The notes under the pieces are model-generated. The model saw only the letters and a list, made by a program, of their open reading frames with translations. It was not told the DNA's origin and searched no databases. Positions 1 through 8,102 of a stretch of DNA of 57,837 nt are shown here, in pieces. The number at the start of each line of letters is the position of its first letter. Positions within the stretch are counted from its first letter, which is position 1. The DNA comes from an uncultured bacterium (GTDB lineage Bacteria > Bacillota > Clostridia > Oscillospirales > Oscillospiraceae). Where the stretch lies: assembly GCA_947383145.1 (NCBI GenBank), contig CANDCH010000012.1, positions 1-57,837 on the forward strand, written 5' to 3'. Position numbers and translations under genes: made by a program.

Positions 1-1286
1 CCCGTGACATGGAGCTGGTGGAGAAGTACATCCACGGCCTGTTCCCCATCTGGGGAATTCGATTCATCGCCGTGGCGGACAATGCCGACACCGAGGTGAA
101 GGGCAACAAAAAAGCCCGCCAGATTAACGGCCTGGTGAACGAGTGGTATCTGGAAGACTTGTCCGAAAACGTCCGCATGGTGTTCGACTTGAAGCGGCGG
201 GAGGGCAAGTACATCGGCGGTTTCCCCATCTACGGCTACAAAAAAGATCCGGCGGACAAGAACCACATCATCCCAGACCCGGAGGCGGCGGAGGTGGTGC
301 GGCAAATCTTCCAGCTATCCATAGAGGGTCACGGTCGCCAGAACATCGCCTACCTGCTCAACCAGCAGGGCATCCCCAACCCCACCCGCTACAAGGCCGA
401 GCGGGGCTGGACCTGCAACCACCCCATGAAGAACAACTTCGGCCTGTGGAACAAAGTGACGGTGGGCCGCATCCTCACCAATGAGATGTACGCCGGGGTG
501 ATGATCCAGGGCCGCCGGAAAAAAGTGAGCTACAAATCCAAGGTCATCATCGACACCCCGGAAAGCGAGTGGTACCGGGTGGAGGACACCCACGAGGCCA
601 TTGTCGACCGGGCCACCTTTGACGCTGTCCAGCGTTCCCTCAAACTGCGCACCAAAACCGATGGCTCTGGCGAGGCCCACCTGCTGTCCGGGCTGGTAAA
701 GTGCGCCGACTGCGGCTCCACCATGAGCAAGTGCTCCAACGGCAAGCAAAGCTATCTCCGCTGCAAGCTGTACGCCGACAGCGGGAAGCGGCGGCTCTGC
801 ACCCGCCACTCCGTCCGGCTTGACCTGCTCATCGACCTGGTGTCCGAGCGCATCCGCTACTATGTCCAGACCTACTATGAGCTTGACCCCAGCGACCTCC
901 AGCCCCAGAAGGACACCCGCCGGGAGGCATTGGAACAGGAGCAAAAATCCTTGACCGCCCAATTGGGCAAGCGGAGCCAAGCCCTCAAAACGCTGTACTT
1001 AGACAAAGTGTCGGGCATCCTCAGTGAGAGCCAATTTGTGGAGTTGAACCAGTCCTTTCTGGACGAAAAAAGCCGCTTGGAGCGGCGGCTGGCACATATT
1101 GGCGAGGAACTGGCCCAGCGGGAGGACGCCGAACAGCAGACCGACCTGTTGGAGCGGGCCCGAGAGCTTCTCAAACTGGAGACCGTCCCCCGGGAGTTGA
1201 TGGCGGGCCTGATTGAAAAAATCGAAATCGGTGAGAAGCATTCGGACACTGGCCAGCAGGAAGTCAAAATAAGCTGGAAATTCTAA
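1..1286 (+). CDS. Large serine recombinase, C-terminal part (5' end outside window)
   Basis: Site-specific DNA recombinase that moves an integrative element. The reading frame is open to the left edge, with the codons before the first ATG at 9 reading R-D, as expected inside the resolvase domain; the catalytic serine therefore lies outside the window. Visible parts in order: end of the resolvase domain, the Recombinase domain with the typical YGYKKDP segment, a zinc ribbon (CADCGSTMSKCS, later a C-x-L-Y-A-D motif and a second Cys), and a long C-terminal coiled coil around residues 300-390. It sits at the right end of its element, right beside the split ATPase gene at 1350-1631, which is normal for serine-integrase elements. 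Family assignment is secure; the element cannot be named from this fragment. Confidence 0.93.
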   Translation, partial: RDMELVEKYIHGLFPIWGIRFIAVADNADTEVKGNKKARQINGLVNEWYLEDLSENVRMVFDLKRREGKYIGGFPIYGYKKDPADKNHIIPDPEAAEVVRQIFQLSIEGHGRQNIAYLLNQQGIPNPTRYKAERGWTCNHPMKNNFGLWNKVTVGRILTNEMYAGVMIQGRRKKVSYKSKVIIDTPESEWYRVEDTHEAIVDRATFDAVQRSLKLRTKTDGSGEAHLLSGLVKCADCGSTMSKCSNGKQSYLRCKLYADSGKRRLCTRHSVRLDLLIDLVSERIRYYVQTYYELDPSDLQPQKDTRREALEQEQKSLTAQLGKRSQALKTLYLDKVSGILSESQFVELNQSFLDEKSRLERRLAHIGEELAQREDAEQQTDLLERARELLKLETVPRELMAGLIEKIEIGEKHSDTGQQEVKISWKF

Positions 1287-1293
1287 AAATTAG

Positions 1294-1318
1294 GGCACCA
1301 CGACCACGTCGTGGTGCC
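1294..1318. repeat. Perfect 11-bp inverted repeat behind the recombinase
   Basis: GGCACCACGAC, loop CAC, then GTCGTGGTGCC. It starts 7 bases after the recombinase stop codon and has no T-run on either side. It may be a Rho-independent-like stop for the recombinase or a part of the element end near the attachment site. The sequence alone does not decide. Confidence 0.6.
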
Positions 1319-1349
1319 ACCCACACAGCCCAAAATGTACTAACGGAAC

Positions 1350-1631
1350 AATTCCCTGGGGCGCTGTGCCGTCCACCAGCGCCGCCCCCAGCCGTGGAAT
1401 CACCAGCGCGTCCAGGGAGTCCGGGTCGCCGGAACACAGAACCTGTTCCGTCTCCAGGCCGATGGCCTGGGCATGGCGTTCCACCCGGCGCATCAGTGTG
1501 GATTTTCCGCTGCCCGGCCCGCCCTTGATGATGTACAGAGCCCGAATGCGGTCGGGGTCGGACAACTGGTGGTAGAGGGAATAAAAACCCGCGGGCGTGT
1601 TGCCGCCCAGGAAATACTGTATGTTGGCCAT
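1350..1631 (-). pseudogene. P-loop ATPase gene, N-terminal fragment split by element insertion
   Basis: The first ~90 codons of a P-loop NTPase of the PRK06851 type: start MANIQYFLGG at 1631 behind an AGGAGG site, Walker A GGPGSGKST, then CSGDPDSLDALVIP and VDGTAP. After about 1357 the reading frame continues into element DNA and gives an unrelated tail that stops at 1290. The rest of the gene should lie beyond the far end of the inserted element, left of the window. The homologous family is a two-P-loop ATPase of unknown role in spore-forming Firmicutes. The insertion point is inferred from loss of family-like sequence, so it is accurate only to about 15 bases. Confidence 0.75.
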
Positions 1632-1794
1632 CCAAAAGCCTCCTCCAAATTCCGGCGGCTCCGCATCCGGCGGCTCCGCCGTGAGTTTCACTTCAATCTA
1701 TGTGAAGCGGCCGAAAATGGTGCGGCATCCGGCTGTTTCAACCCTATTTTCTCCGGCACGTCCCCTATGCGGGCGGGACCAGCCAAAAATTATG

Positions 1795-1820
1795 GCGGCG
1801 CATGGTTTCCCATGCGCCGC
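1795..1820 (-). terminator. Intrinsic terminator after the broken response regulator
   Basis: Perfect 11-bp stem (GCGGCGCATGG / CCATGCGCCGC) with a 4-base loop. On the minus strand it is followed by CATAATTTTTGG, a T-rich tail. It lies 28 bases after the pseudogene stop at 1848. Confidence 0.7.
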
Positions 1821-1847
1821 TCAGCCTGTCGCAACATCCCGATTCGG

Positions 1848-2241
1848 TCAAATATCTTGCGCACGGCCAGAATGCACGCTGTCCCTGGCGAACATGGCGT
1901 GAATTTTCCGTTGCAAGGCCCCGATGGAGAAGGGCTTGGTGATATAGTCCACCGCCCCCGCCTCATAGCCCCGTATTTGGTCGCTCTCCTGGTCGTTGGC
2001 GGTGAGGAAGATCACCACCGTGTCCGGGTGCCCCGGCTTAATCAGCCCGCACAGGTCATGGCCGTTTCTGTCCGGGAAATTGATGTCCAGCAGCACCAGG
2101 CCGTATAACCTCCCGGCCAGGCAGATTTTCGGCGGTTCTGGCATTCAGGGCGGGGGTGACCTCCCAGCCGTCGGAGATCAAGTTGTAGGCCAGGGTCTTA
2201 TTCAAAAGGGCGTCGTTCTCCACAAGCAGTATCCGTTTCAT
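1848..2241 (-). pseudogene. OmpR/VanR-type response regulator, frameshifted and truncated
   Basis: The start MKRILLVENDALLNKTLAYN at 2241 follows an AAAGGAGG site and begins a receiver domain. The frame breaks near 2105-2120 and the domain resumes in another frame as YGLVLLDINFPDRNGHD (phospho-acceptor Asp), IFLTAND and YITKPFS (conserved Lys). The protein then stops after about 125 residues in total, with no DNA-binding domain. One frameshift plus loss of the effector domain makes it a pseudogene. The intact parent was probably a winged-helix regulator; no partner kinase is next to it. Confidence 0.8.
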
Positions 2242-2267
2242 GGCCCGTCCTCCTTTTGGGCCTGTTC

Positions 2268-2388
2268 TCACGCCTCGCCTGTTCGCGACATTCGCCTTCC
2301 CCCGCCTCGGGGCACAAACAGACCCGCTTTGCGGTTCTTGGTTTGTACCTCTCGCTTCGGTCCAGGCTCACTGCTCACAACTGCTCAT
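2268..2388. repeat. Dispersed intergenic repeat, copy 1
   Basis: About 120 bp beginning TCACGCCTCGCCTGTTCGCG and ending GCTCACAACTGCTC. The same start, end and spacing recur at 32253-32370, while the middle is more diverged but keeps a small hairpin (here ACCCGC-TTT-GCGGTT). It contains no ORF of note. Confidence 0.6.
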
Positions 2389-2465
2389 CGTTTACACAGT
2401 ATAACAGATAAATGTCTGTGGAATGTTACAGCGGCCTGCCTTTTTTAAAATTCTGTGCAAAAATG

Positions 2466-2494
2466 AACGGACAAGGAACTAAGCCTTGTCCGTT
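2466..2494 (-). terminator. Intrinsic terminator of the two-component operon
   Basis: Perfect 11-bp stem AACGGACAAGG / CCTTGTCCGTT with a 7-base loop, followed on the minus strand by CATTTTTG. It ends the transcript whose last gene stops at 2528. Confidence 0.85.
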
Positions 2495-2527
2495 TCACCT
2501 TGGGGGAGTTTAGTCCACGACATGCAA

Positions 2528-3532
2528 TCACAAAGCCGCTCCGCCGCCCCAAACCTGGGACTGCGTGATCGCCAAAACGGTTTCGGTGGGAATACCGGCA
2601 ATCTCGCTGCCAAAAATCTCCCGCAGGTTCCCGCCCGTCAGCATGGCGGCAAGCTGGGACTTTGCCGCAGCGGACGCAGCCAGCTCGGAAGCCTGGATGT
2701 GCCGCTGAATCTGCTTTTCCACCGCCAGCTTCATAAACTCGGCGTGGCGGGCCATACGCAAATCCCACCAGCTTTCTTCATCGTCAGAACCGCTCTTGGA
2801 GTAGGTGATCCTGCCGGGACTGCTGGAACAGGCATTACAGATATTGCCGTCCTCTCCGATGGCAACGGCCTGGGACATACCGGCTGTGCATCCGGGCATG
2901 ATGGCCTCGTTCCGCGCCACATCAAAAGCAAACCACGTGTCGATCTTCGCAAAAATCTCCTGGGCGTAGGCCGGGTCTTGTTCCATGCGCTCCTGCACCT
3001 TGGGATGGATGACCACGGCCTTGCTCCCAGGCGGGACGTTGCCCAGGGCGTGAATCTCCTTGGGAGCGGTAAACCTGCCGTCTATGGAGCCGTAGAAGGG
3101 ATTGGCCCCGGTGGGCTGCCAATTCTCCAGCGTTTCCTTTGCCTTGTCCCCGTCCTGGTACAGAAGGTAGTGGGGGTAGTCGTTCCGGGTGCGCCAATAG
3201 CCGCTGCTGGCGTCAAAAACGTGGTAGTGGATGTTGGGATATTTCGCTTTCAGCATGGTTTCCAGAGAGGGGGCCTCTACCGCCTCCGTTCCTGCGGCCT
3301 GCACCTGTCCGCCGGAGCGAACCGCCAAATCCATCATCAGGCTGGCGGGCATCGCCGCCATACCTGCCAGACCGCCCAGGCCGGTGGTGAACGTGTCGGA
3401 CCTGCTTCTGCTGGCCTGCGCCGCCATATCCATGAAGCTGCTGCCCTGCGTCCCCGCCTGCTTTGTCTCACGGGCCTTTGCGGGGGCGCTGTATGTTCGC
3501 GCCCCGTAACTCGGTTGAATCGTGTTGTTCAC
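2528..3532 (-). CDS. Protein of unknown function, DUF6033-like, longer paralogue
   Basis: A 334-residue soluble protein with no signal peptide or membrane segment. The N-terminal ~60 residues are rich in Ser, Gln, Ala and contain TQGSSFMDMAAQ; the shorter neighbour at 3546-4181 has the matching SQGGDFLSMATQ. The middle is a folded region with a PGCTAG motif and a CNACSSS motif; the C-terminus is helical and ends GGGAAL. Both proteins contain P-G-C-x-x-x and an HAEFMKL/HKKYMEL-type helix, so they are paralogues. I recall similar Clostridial proteins as DUF6033; that name is from memory. It is the fourth gene of an operon with a LytTR response regulator and a GHKL kinase, so a secreted or regulated output of that system is possible. 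No function is known to me. Confidence 0.75.
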   Translation of the reverse strand: MNNTIQPSYGARTYSAPAKARETKQAGTQGSSFMDMAAQASRSRSDTFTTGLGGLAGMAAMPASLMMDLAVRSGGQVQAAGTEAVEAPSLETMLKAKYPNIHYHVFDASSGYWRTRNDYPHYLLYQDGDKAKETLENWQPTGANPFYGSIDGRFTAPKEIHALGNVPPGSKAVVIHPKVQERMEQDPAYAQEIFAKIDTWFAFDVARNEAIMPGCTAGMSQAVAIGEDGNICNACSSSPGRITYSKSGSDDEESWWDLRMARHAEFMKLAVEKQIQRHIQASELAASAAAKSQLAAMLTGGNLREIFGSEIAGIPTETVLAITQSQVWGGGAAL

Positions 3533-3545
3533 AACATTTCCTCCC

Positions 3546-4181
3546 TTAAAGCAGCCCCATCAAAAGTTCTGCGGCGCTGACGGAACCGCCGTTCATGCGG
3601 AGCTTCATCAGCATCCGCCGTCGAGCCGCCGCCTCCTGCTGAAGCTCCATATATTTTTTGTGGCTTTCCATACGCTGTTCCCAAAAGCTGCCCTTGGCCT
3701 TATCCTCAAACATGGCCGCCCCTTGATTGCCCATGCAGCCCGGATACCAGCCCTCGGCATGACATTGCCCCTTTGTCTCACCAATGTAGAAAACGCTATA
3801 ACCGCCGCCAGTGGCCGCTGCCCACGGATTTGACTGAGAAAACGCCTCCCTCAAATCGTTCAGTACCCACGCTTCATAGTCGGGATCGTTTTTCATCCGC
3901 TCAAAGGCCGCATCGGAAATCTGGACAGAGATAGATTCCATTTGCCGGGTAGTCGAGAGGGACATCTGTGAAATCTTCTCCCGGATCGTCTGCTGGTACG
4001 CATCCATGCTCATATTCGTCTTTTCGGATGGGGTGGGCGCGGGGTTGCTTTCACTGGCCCGAAGCTGCGTGGCCATGCTCAGAAAGTCACCGCCCTGGGA
4101 CGCTGACTGCCGGACCGCGCCGGTTCCAGATAGGTTTCCGGCCAATCTGGGCAAATAGTTCATGTCGATTGTGTAACTCAA
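3546..4181 (-). CDS. Protein of unknown function, DUF6033-like, shorter paralogue
   Basis: A 211-residue protein starting MSYTIDMNYLPRLAGN. The ATG overlaps the stop of the histidine kinase gene by four bases, so translation is coupled. It shares with the 334-residue neighbour an N-terminal (S/T)QG-x-x-F-x-x-MA-x-Q motif, a Pro-Gly-Cys motif (GWYPGCMGN here) and a helical C-terminus. There is no leader peptide of the Sec type; the Gly/Ser/Gln-rich start resembles an unfolded N-terminus. It is probably co-expressed with the kinase and regulator. Function unknown. Confidence 0.75.
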   Translation of the reverse strand: MSYTIDMNYLPRLAGNLSGTGAVRQSASQGGDFLSMATQLRASESNPAPTPSEKTNMSMDAYQQTIREKISQMSLSTTRQMESISVQISDAAFERMKNDPDYEAWVLNDLREAFSQSNPWAAATGGGYSVFYIGETKGQCHAEGWYPGCMGNQGAAMFEDKAKGSFWEQRMESHKKYMELQQEAAARRRMLMKLRMNGGSVSAAELLMGLL

Positions 4182-5560
4182 AATGAATCGCTCCTTTCCT
4201 GCAATAGAACCGTTGCGGAAAATTTCCGCTGAACCGCTTTCAGCTCCAATTCTCCCATGTACTTCTCCGCCTCCCGGCGCACGTTGGCAAGGCCGATCCC
4301 GTGCATGGGGGCATCCTCCTGTTTCGTTGTGACAGGCAAGCCGTCCTGTCCAAATACCACCTCACCCGAAAAAGAGTTTTTGACCTCTATCAGAAAGAAA
4401 CGTCCTTTTCTCTTTCCAGTCAGCACAATAAACCGCTCACCATCGCCCACCTTCTCGCAAGCCTCCACCGCGTTTTGCAGAAGATTTTGAAGGATGATAC
4501 CCACATCAAAGGCGTCATAGGCCCCCGGATCGGGGTAATGGAACTCCACCTGGAAACGGATGCCCAGGTCAAGGCTCCGCCGCCGTATCTCGTTGACAAT
4601 CACATCCGTGACCGGGTTGCCCGTCTGGAGCGTCAGCTCAAAGCCGCTCATGCTCTCGTCCATTTTGGCGATATAGTCCTCCAGGCTGGCATACTCGCCG
4701 CTCTGCGCCAGACCCTTGATGTTGGTCAGGTGGCCCCGCATTTCGTGTTTCAGCCCACGGATGCGGGTGTAGAACTGTTCCGCCTCATGGATACGCGCCC
4801 GGATCGCCTGTGTCTGTTGGTACTCCATATAGTGTGTGGCCTGTTTCTCCCGGAGCGCGGCCATACCTTGCTGAAAGGCGATGGTCAGATAGGCCCCGGC
4901 ATAGAACAGCAGGGCCAGCACCGGGATTACTGCCAAAAACGCCGGGTGGCGCTCATAGAGCTGGAGCAAAACGCCGTCCTTGAACTCCACCAGCAGCCGG
5001 GAGATCACCTGTCCGAACAGAATCCCCGCTGTTGGCACCAGGGAGAGATAGCACAGCTCCCGCCGATGGAGCGTCATTTTCTGCTTTCGCATTTGACGTT
5101 GGAGGGCATAGAGCATGACGGCCAGCATGGAGGTGTGGGAAAGCAGGAACAGCATGACCAGCAGGGCGGCGCGGAGAAAGACCGCCTCCGGCGGTTCCAG
5201 GCGGTAGGGGACTGACCGCTCCACGATAAAATACAGACTTTGCACCATCAGGCCGCTGGAAATTCTGGCGTTGAAATAGAGCAGCGTCAGAAGGAACACA
5301 GACGGCTTTTCCAGGCCGATCCACCTGGATACCGCCAGCAGCATCACCATCAGGATCAGCCCAAAGGAGCCTTGGGGCAGCGCCGCCCGGTTGCAGACGA
5401 TCTCAAACAGAATGTAGACGAAAAAAACAAGGGGCAGGCCGCGCCGCCGTTTGTCCTGGGGAACGAAAGGCCGGAAAAAGGCGGTGAGCAGGGCGGCGTA
5501 TGTCAATTCCGCCCCAGCGGAAAATGCCTGATTGAATATCCGAAACCCTGTCTCGCTCAT
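4178..5560 (-). CDS. Sensor histidine kinase, GHKL family (AgrC/ComD-like)
   Basis: A 460-residue membrane kinase. The first ~240 residues hold about six hydrophobic segments, as in peptide-sensing kinases of the HPK10 class. The cytoplasmic part has an H-box (LKHEMRGHLTNIKGL, with the phospho-accepting His), an N-box (NLLQNAVEAC) and a G-box (GIGLANVRREAEKY). It phosphorylates the LytTR regulator encoded just upstream; the two genes overlap by four bases (ATGA). No AgrB/AgrD-like peptide gene was found nearby, so the signal is unknown. Confidence 0.92.
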   Translation of the reverse strand: MSETGFRIFNQAFSAGAELTYAALLTAFFRPFVPQDKRRRGLPLVFFVYILFEIVCNRAALPQGSFGLILMVMLLAVSRWIGLEKPSVFLLTLLYFNARISSGLMVQSLYFIVERSVPYRLEPPEAVFLRAALLVMLFLLSHTSMLAVMLYALQRQMRKQKMTLHRRELCYLSLVPTAGILFGQVISRLLVEFKDGVLLQLYERHPAFLAVIPVLALLFYAGAYLTIAFQQGMAALREKQATHYMEYQQTQAIRARIHEAEQFYTRIRGLKHEMRGHLTNIKGLAQSGEYASLEDYIAKMDESMSGFELTLQTGNPVTDVIVNEIRRRSLDLGIRFQVEFHYPDPGAYDAFDVGIILQNLLQNAVEACEKVGDGERFIVLTGKRKGRFFLIEVKNSFSGEVVFGQDGLPVTTKQEDAPMHGIGLANVRREAEKYMGELELKAVQRKFSATVLLQERSDSF

Positions 5561-6282
5561 AGGCCGGCCCCCCTTTTCACAAAGCGGAGGTAGGCTTTCA
5601 CGAAGTCCGGGTACTTGTATTTGGAGATCAACAGCTTTTCTCCGCTGGTCAGCGTCAGCTCCGTCTTGCTGTACCCCTCCACATAGGCGAGATTGACGAG
5701 ATAACCCTTGTGGACACGGAAGAACTGATCGCCCAGCTCCGCCTCCAAGTCCCGGATTTTCGCGTAGCAGGAAAATTCCCCGTCTTTCAGACGCAGCACC
5801 ACCTTGTGATTGCTGCTTTCAATGTAATAAATGCTGTCCAGCGGTACGGTTCGGCTGGTGCCAGCAGATTGAAGCGTGAGCGCATGGGAAAGCTGCGGCT
5901 GAACACGGCCCGCCTTGATCTGTTCCACGGCGCGGGCAAAGACCTGGGCAAACTTTTCCTCGTCCACCGGCTTCAGCAGATATTGGAACGCACCCACGTC
6001 AAAGGCGTCGAACACATACCGCTCATAGCCGGTCACAAAGATAATGACCGGCTGGGCGGCAGAACTGCCCTCCCTGATCTGACGGGCCAGCGCCATACCA
6101 TCCGGGCCGGTGGCGTTCAGCTCAATGTCCAGAAAGAGCAGGTCAATTCCCCGGTGGTCTGCGAGACAGTCACCGGCAGAAGCGTACTCCACAACCTCAT
6201 AGGGACAGTCCTGCGCCCGGATCAGGGACGTGAGGTAGGCGCGGGTCGGGGCTTCATCATCACAAATTGCTATTCTCATCAT
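5557..6282 (-). CDS. LytTR-family response regulator
   Basis: A 241-residue regulator. N-terminal receiver: acidic pair CDDE, phospho-acceptor in LLFLDIELN, conserved Thr/Lys in VTGYERY and LLKPVDEEKF. C-terminal LytTR DNA-binding domain from about residue 135: IYYIESSNHKVVLRLKDG and FFRVHKGYLVN are the typical beta-strand motifs. It is the first gene of the operon and overlaps the GHKL kinase start. The direct repeats at 6341-6374 are a likely binding site. The start could be either of two adjacent Met codons. Confidence 0.93.
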   Translation of the reverse strand: MMRIAICDDEAPTRAYLTSLIRAQDCPYEVVEYASAGDCLADHRGIDLLFLDIELNATGPDGMALARQIREGSSAAQPVIIFVTGYERYVFDAFDVGAFQYLLKPVDEEKFAQVFARAVEQIKAGRVQPQLSHALTLQSAGTSRTVPLDSIYYIESSNHKVVLRLKDGEFSCYAKIRDLEAELGDQFFRVHKGYLVNLAYVEGYSKTELTLTSGEKLLISKYKYPDFVKAYLRFVKRGAGL

Positions 6283-6340
6283 GGCGATATTCCTCTACCT
6301 GTTTATTCGTTCAAATGGCTGTCAGGATAAACCCGGTTGA

Positions 6341-6374
6341 CGTGACTGGACAGTTTGATAGCGTAACTGGACGG
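6341..6374. promoter_or_regulatory. Candidate LytTR operator: direct repeats in the leader
   Basis: CGTGACTGGACAG and CGTAACTGGACGG start 21 bases apart, two helical turns, which is the usual spacing for LytTR sites. They lie between the operon promoter and the regulator start codon. Autoregulation is inferred. Confidence 0.5.
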
Positions 6375-6391
6375 CACAACTTGTCTCTGAC

Positions 6392-6397
6392 ATTATA
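6392..6397 (-). promoter_or_regulatory. Extended -10 promoter of the two-component operon
   Basis: On the minus strand TGATATAAT, a perfect -10 with the TG extension, 110 bases before the regulator start. No good -35 is visible. Confidence 0.5.
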
Positions 6398-6415
6398 TCA
6401 TAAGAGGAAAAGACA

Positions 6416-6441
6416 GGGAGCCGCCTTTTCAAGCAGCTCCC
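6416..6441 (-). terminator. Intrinsic terminator after the C_GCAxxG_C_C gene
   Basis: On the minus strand GGGAGCTGC pairs with GCGGCTCCC (one G-T wobble), followed by TGTCTTTTCC. It lies 22 bases after the stop at 6463. Confidence 0.65.
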
Positions 6442-6462
6442 CAATAAATATATAAGTTCCAT

Positions 6463-6882
6463 TTACTGTTTCGTAATCCCTAAAATATACTGATAAGCAA
6501 ACTCAATTCCATTACAAGTCAGGTTTTCGCATAGATGTGGCGGATCACTTTCTGAAAAACCCGAAGGACGCAGTTCAAGGCATCTTAATGACCCAAATGT
6601 TTTTTCAAAGGCAGACGCAAAATTATAACAGGCAGATACGATTTCATCTTCTGATTTTCCCAACCCATGAAGATAAATCCCTATGAACATAAGCGAACCT
6701 TCCACCAAACCACATTGCGCTCTATATCCGCCTGCGCCATGCAGTCCAACCGCAGACCAAATTGTTTGCGGCTCAATGGTAATCTCAAATAATTCGCTCA
6801 AACAGACGAGTGCTGTCCTTGCACAATTTATATCTTCCTTCCAGTACAAATCATGTACCCGATTTGTTATGTATTCGTTCAT
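6463..6882 (-). CDS. C_GCAxxG_C_C family protein
   Basis: About 139 residues from MNEYITNRVHDLYWKED; this start is chosen over the upstream one at 6945 because AAAGGTG precedes it at good spacing. The motif HGAGGYRAQCGLVEGSL matches the Gly-rich/Cys signature of this small redox-linked family, with further Cys residues near Asn-Cys-Ala at the start and in HLCENLTCNG near the end. The family is thought to act in electron transfer or metal chemistry, but no reaction is established. It stands alone between two convergently oriented regulatory regions and has lower GC than its neighbours. Confidence 0.75.
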   Translation of the reverse strand: MNEYITNRVHDLYWKEDINCARTALVCLSELFEITIEPQTIWSAVGLHGAGGYRAQCGLVEGSLMFIGIYLHGLGKSEDEIVSACYNFASAFEKTFGSLRCLELRPSGFSESDPPHLCENLTCNGIEFAYQYILGITKQ

Positions 6883-6973
6883 CAAAGCACCTTTTCTCAA
6901 AAAATTTACCGTTTGAATTATAGCATAGGCCCAGCCGCAATTCAATTCCCGGAGAGAAACTTTTCCTTCGGAC

Positions 6974-7002
6974 TTCCATTTATCTGCTTGATATGCTATA
7001 AT
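6974..7002 (+). promoter_or_regulatory. Sigma-A promoter of the XRE-cupin operon
   Basis: TTCCAT, 17 bases, TATAAT with a TG extension (TGCTATAAT), 40 bases before the ATG at 7042. Confidence 0.65.
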
Positions 7003-7041
7003 AGATTTCTAAATTGTTAAAACATACGGAGCGGATATAAA

Positions 7042-7602
7042 ATGGAACCGATGAATTTGAGAATTGGCGAGAAGCTGAAAAGCATCCGCATGGCCCGCAC
7101 GCTTTCTCTGGACGATGCTGCGGAACTGACGGGCGTGAGCAAGCCCATGTTGGGACAGATTGAGCGCGGCCAGTCTGTCCCAACGGTAACGACCCTCTGG
7201 AAGATCGCCACGGGACTGAAAACACCGCTGTCCACGTTCCTGGAGGAACCGCAGACGGAATATACCGTCACCGGCCCGGACGAGGCAAACGTGGTCTTGG
7301 GGGACAGCGGCAAAATGAGGGCCTATCCGCTGTTCACCTATGACCCGGCGGGTCGCAACGTGGAGACATTCTACATTGAGTTTGACCCGGAGTGCCGCCA
7401 TTCTTCTGACAAGCATGATGATGGTGTAGAGGAACACATCTTTGTCCTGCGGGGGACGCTGCGGCTCGTCCTGGGGGATAGGCCGGTGGAGGTCACCGAG
7501 AGACAGGCTATCCGTTTCCGAGCCGACATTCCCCACGCCTATCAGAATGTGACCGGGGACAGGTGTGAGGTCTACAACACCATATTCTACTCAAACCATT
7601 AG
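7042..7602 (+). CDS. XRE-family regulator with C-terminal cupin
   Basis: 186 residues: an HTH_3 domain at residues ~8-62 (LKSIRMARTLSLDDAAELTG, then SKPMLGQIERGQ) joined to a cupin_2 domain at ~105-180 (EEHIFVLRGTLRLVLGDRP, then IRFRADIPHAYQN). Such regulators bind a small ligand in the cupin and control adjacent metabolic genes. The two following plus-strand genes are close (9 bases to the PEBP gene), so this may be an autoregulated operon of three. Confidence 0.92.
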   Translation: MEPMNLRIGEKLKSIRMARTLSLDDAAELTGVSKPMLGQIERGQSVPTVTTLWKIATGLKTPLSTFLEEPQTEYTVTGPDEANVVLGDSGKMRAYPLFTYDPAGRNVETFYIEFDPECRHSSDKHDDGVEEHIFVLRGTLRLVLGDRPVEVTERQAIRFRADIPHAYQNVTGDRCEVYNTIFYSNH

Positions 7603-7611
7603 GAGGGACTT

Positions 7612-8079
7612 ATGAATTATACTATTTTGGAGTTTACTTGCATTGGCATAGATAACGATGGGAAATTTCCGCTGGAAAATACCGGGCGTGGGCAGGACAT
7701 ATCGCCGGAATTTCTGATAAAAAATCTGTCGCCCGAGGCAAAGACCCTTGCCATTACATTAGAAGATTTGTCCCACCCCATCAAGGAGTTCACCCACTGG
7801 CTCATTTGGAATATCCCTGCCGCCGATCAGGTGAAAAGCGGAATTTCCGCCGGAAGTCATGTGCCCGAATTAGATGGCGCTTGCCAAGGCATAGGGTATG
7901 GTTTTCATCGGTACGCGGGGCCAAAACCGCCAAAAGGGAAAACACATACCTATCGCCTCACTGTCTATGCGCTGGACTGTGAAATTCAGTTAAGCGTTCA
8001 TTCCATGAAAAGAGCCTTTTTGAAGAAGTCGGAGGGCCATATTCTTCAAAAAGGAAGCATGACTGCAAAATTTGAATGA
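7612..8079 (+). CDS. YbhB/YbcL-family Raf kinase inhibitor-like protein (PEBP)
   Basis: 155 residues with the bacterial PEBP pattern: an N-terminal strand with GRGQDISPEF, the ligand-site motif LEDLSHP followed by THWLIWNIPA, and GIGYGFHRYAGPKPPKGKTHTYRLTVYAL (the GPxPPxGxHxY signature, quoted in parts: YAGPKPPKGKTHTY). It begins after AGGAGG at 9 bases from the XRE-cupin stop. The bacterial role is unclear; small-molecule binding is likely. Confidence 0.92.
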   Translation: MNYTILEFTCIGIDNDGKFPLENTGRGQDISPEFLIKNLSPEAKTLAITLEDLSHPIKEFTHWLIWNIPAADQVKSGISAGSHVPELDGACQGIGYGFHRYAGPKPPKGKTHTYRLTVYALDCEIQLSVHSMKRAFLKKSEGHILQKGSMTAKFE

Positions 8080-8102
8080 CAAGCCATAGGAGGATGTCAA
8101 CT

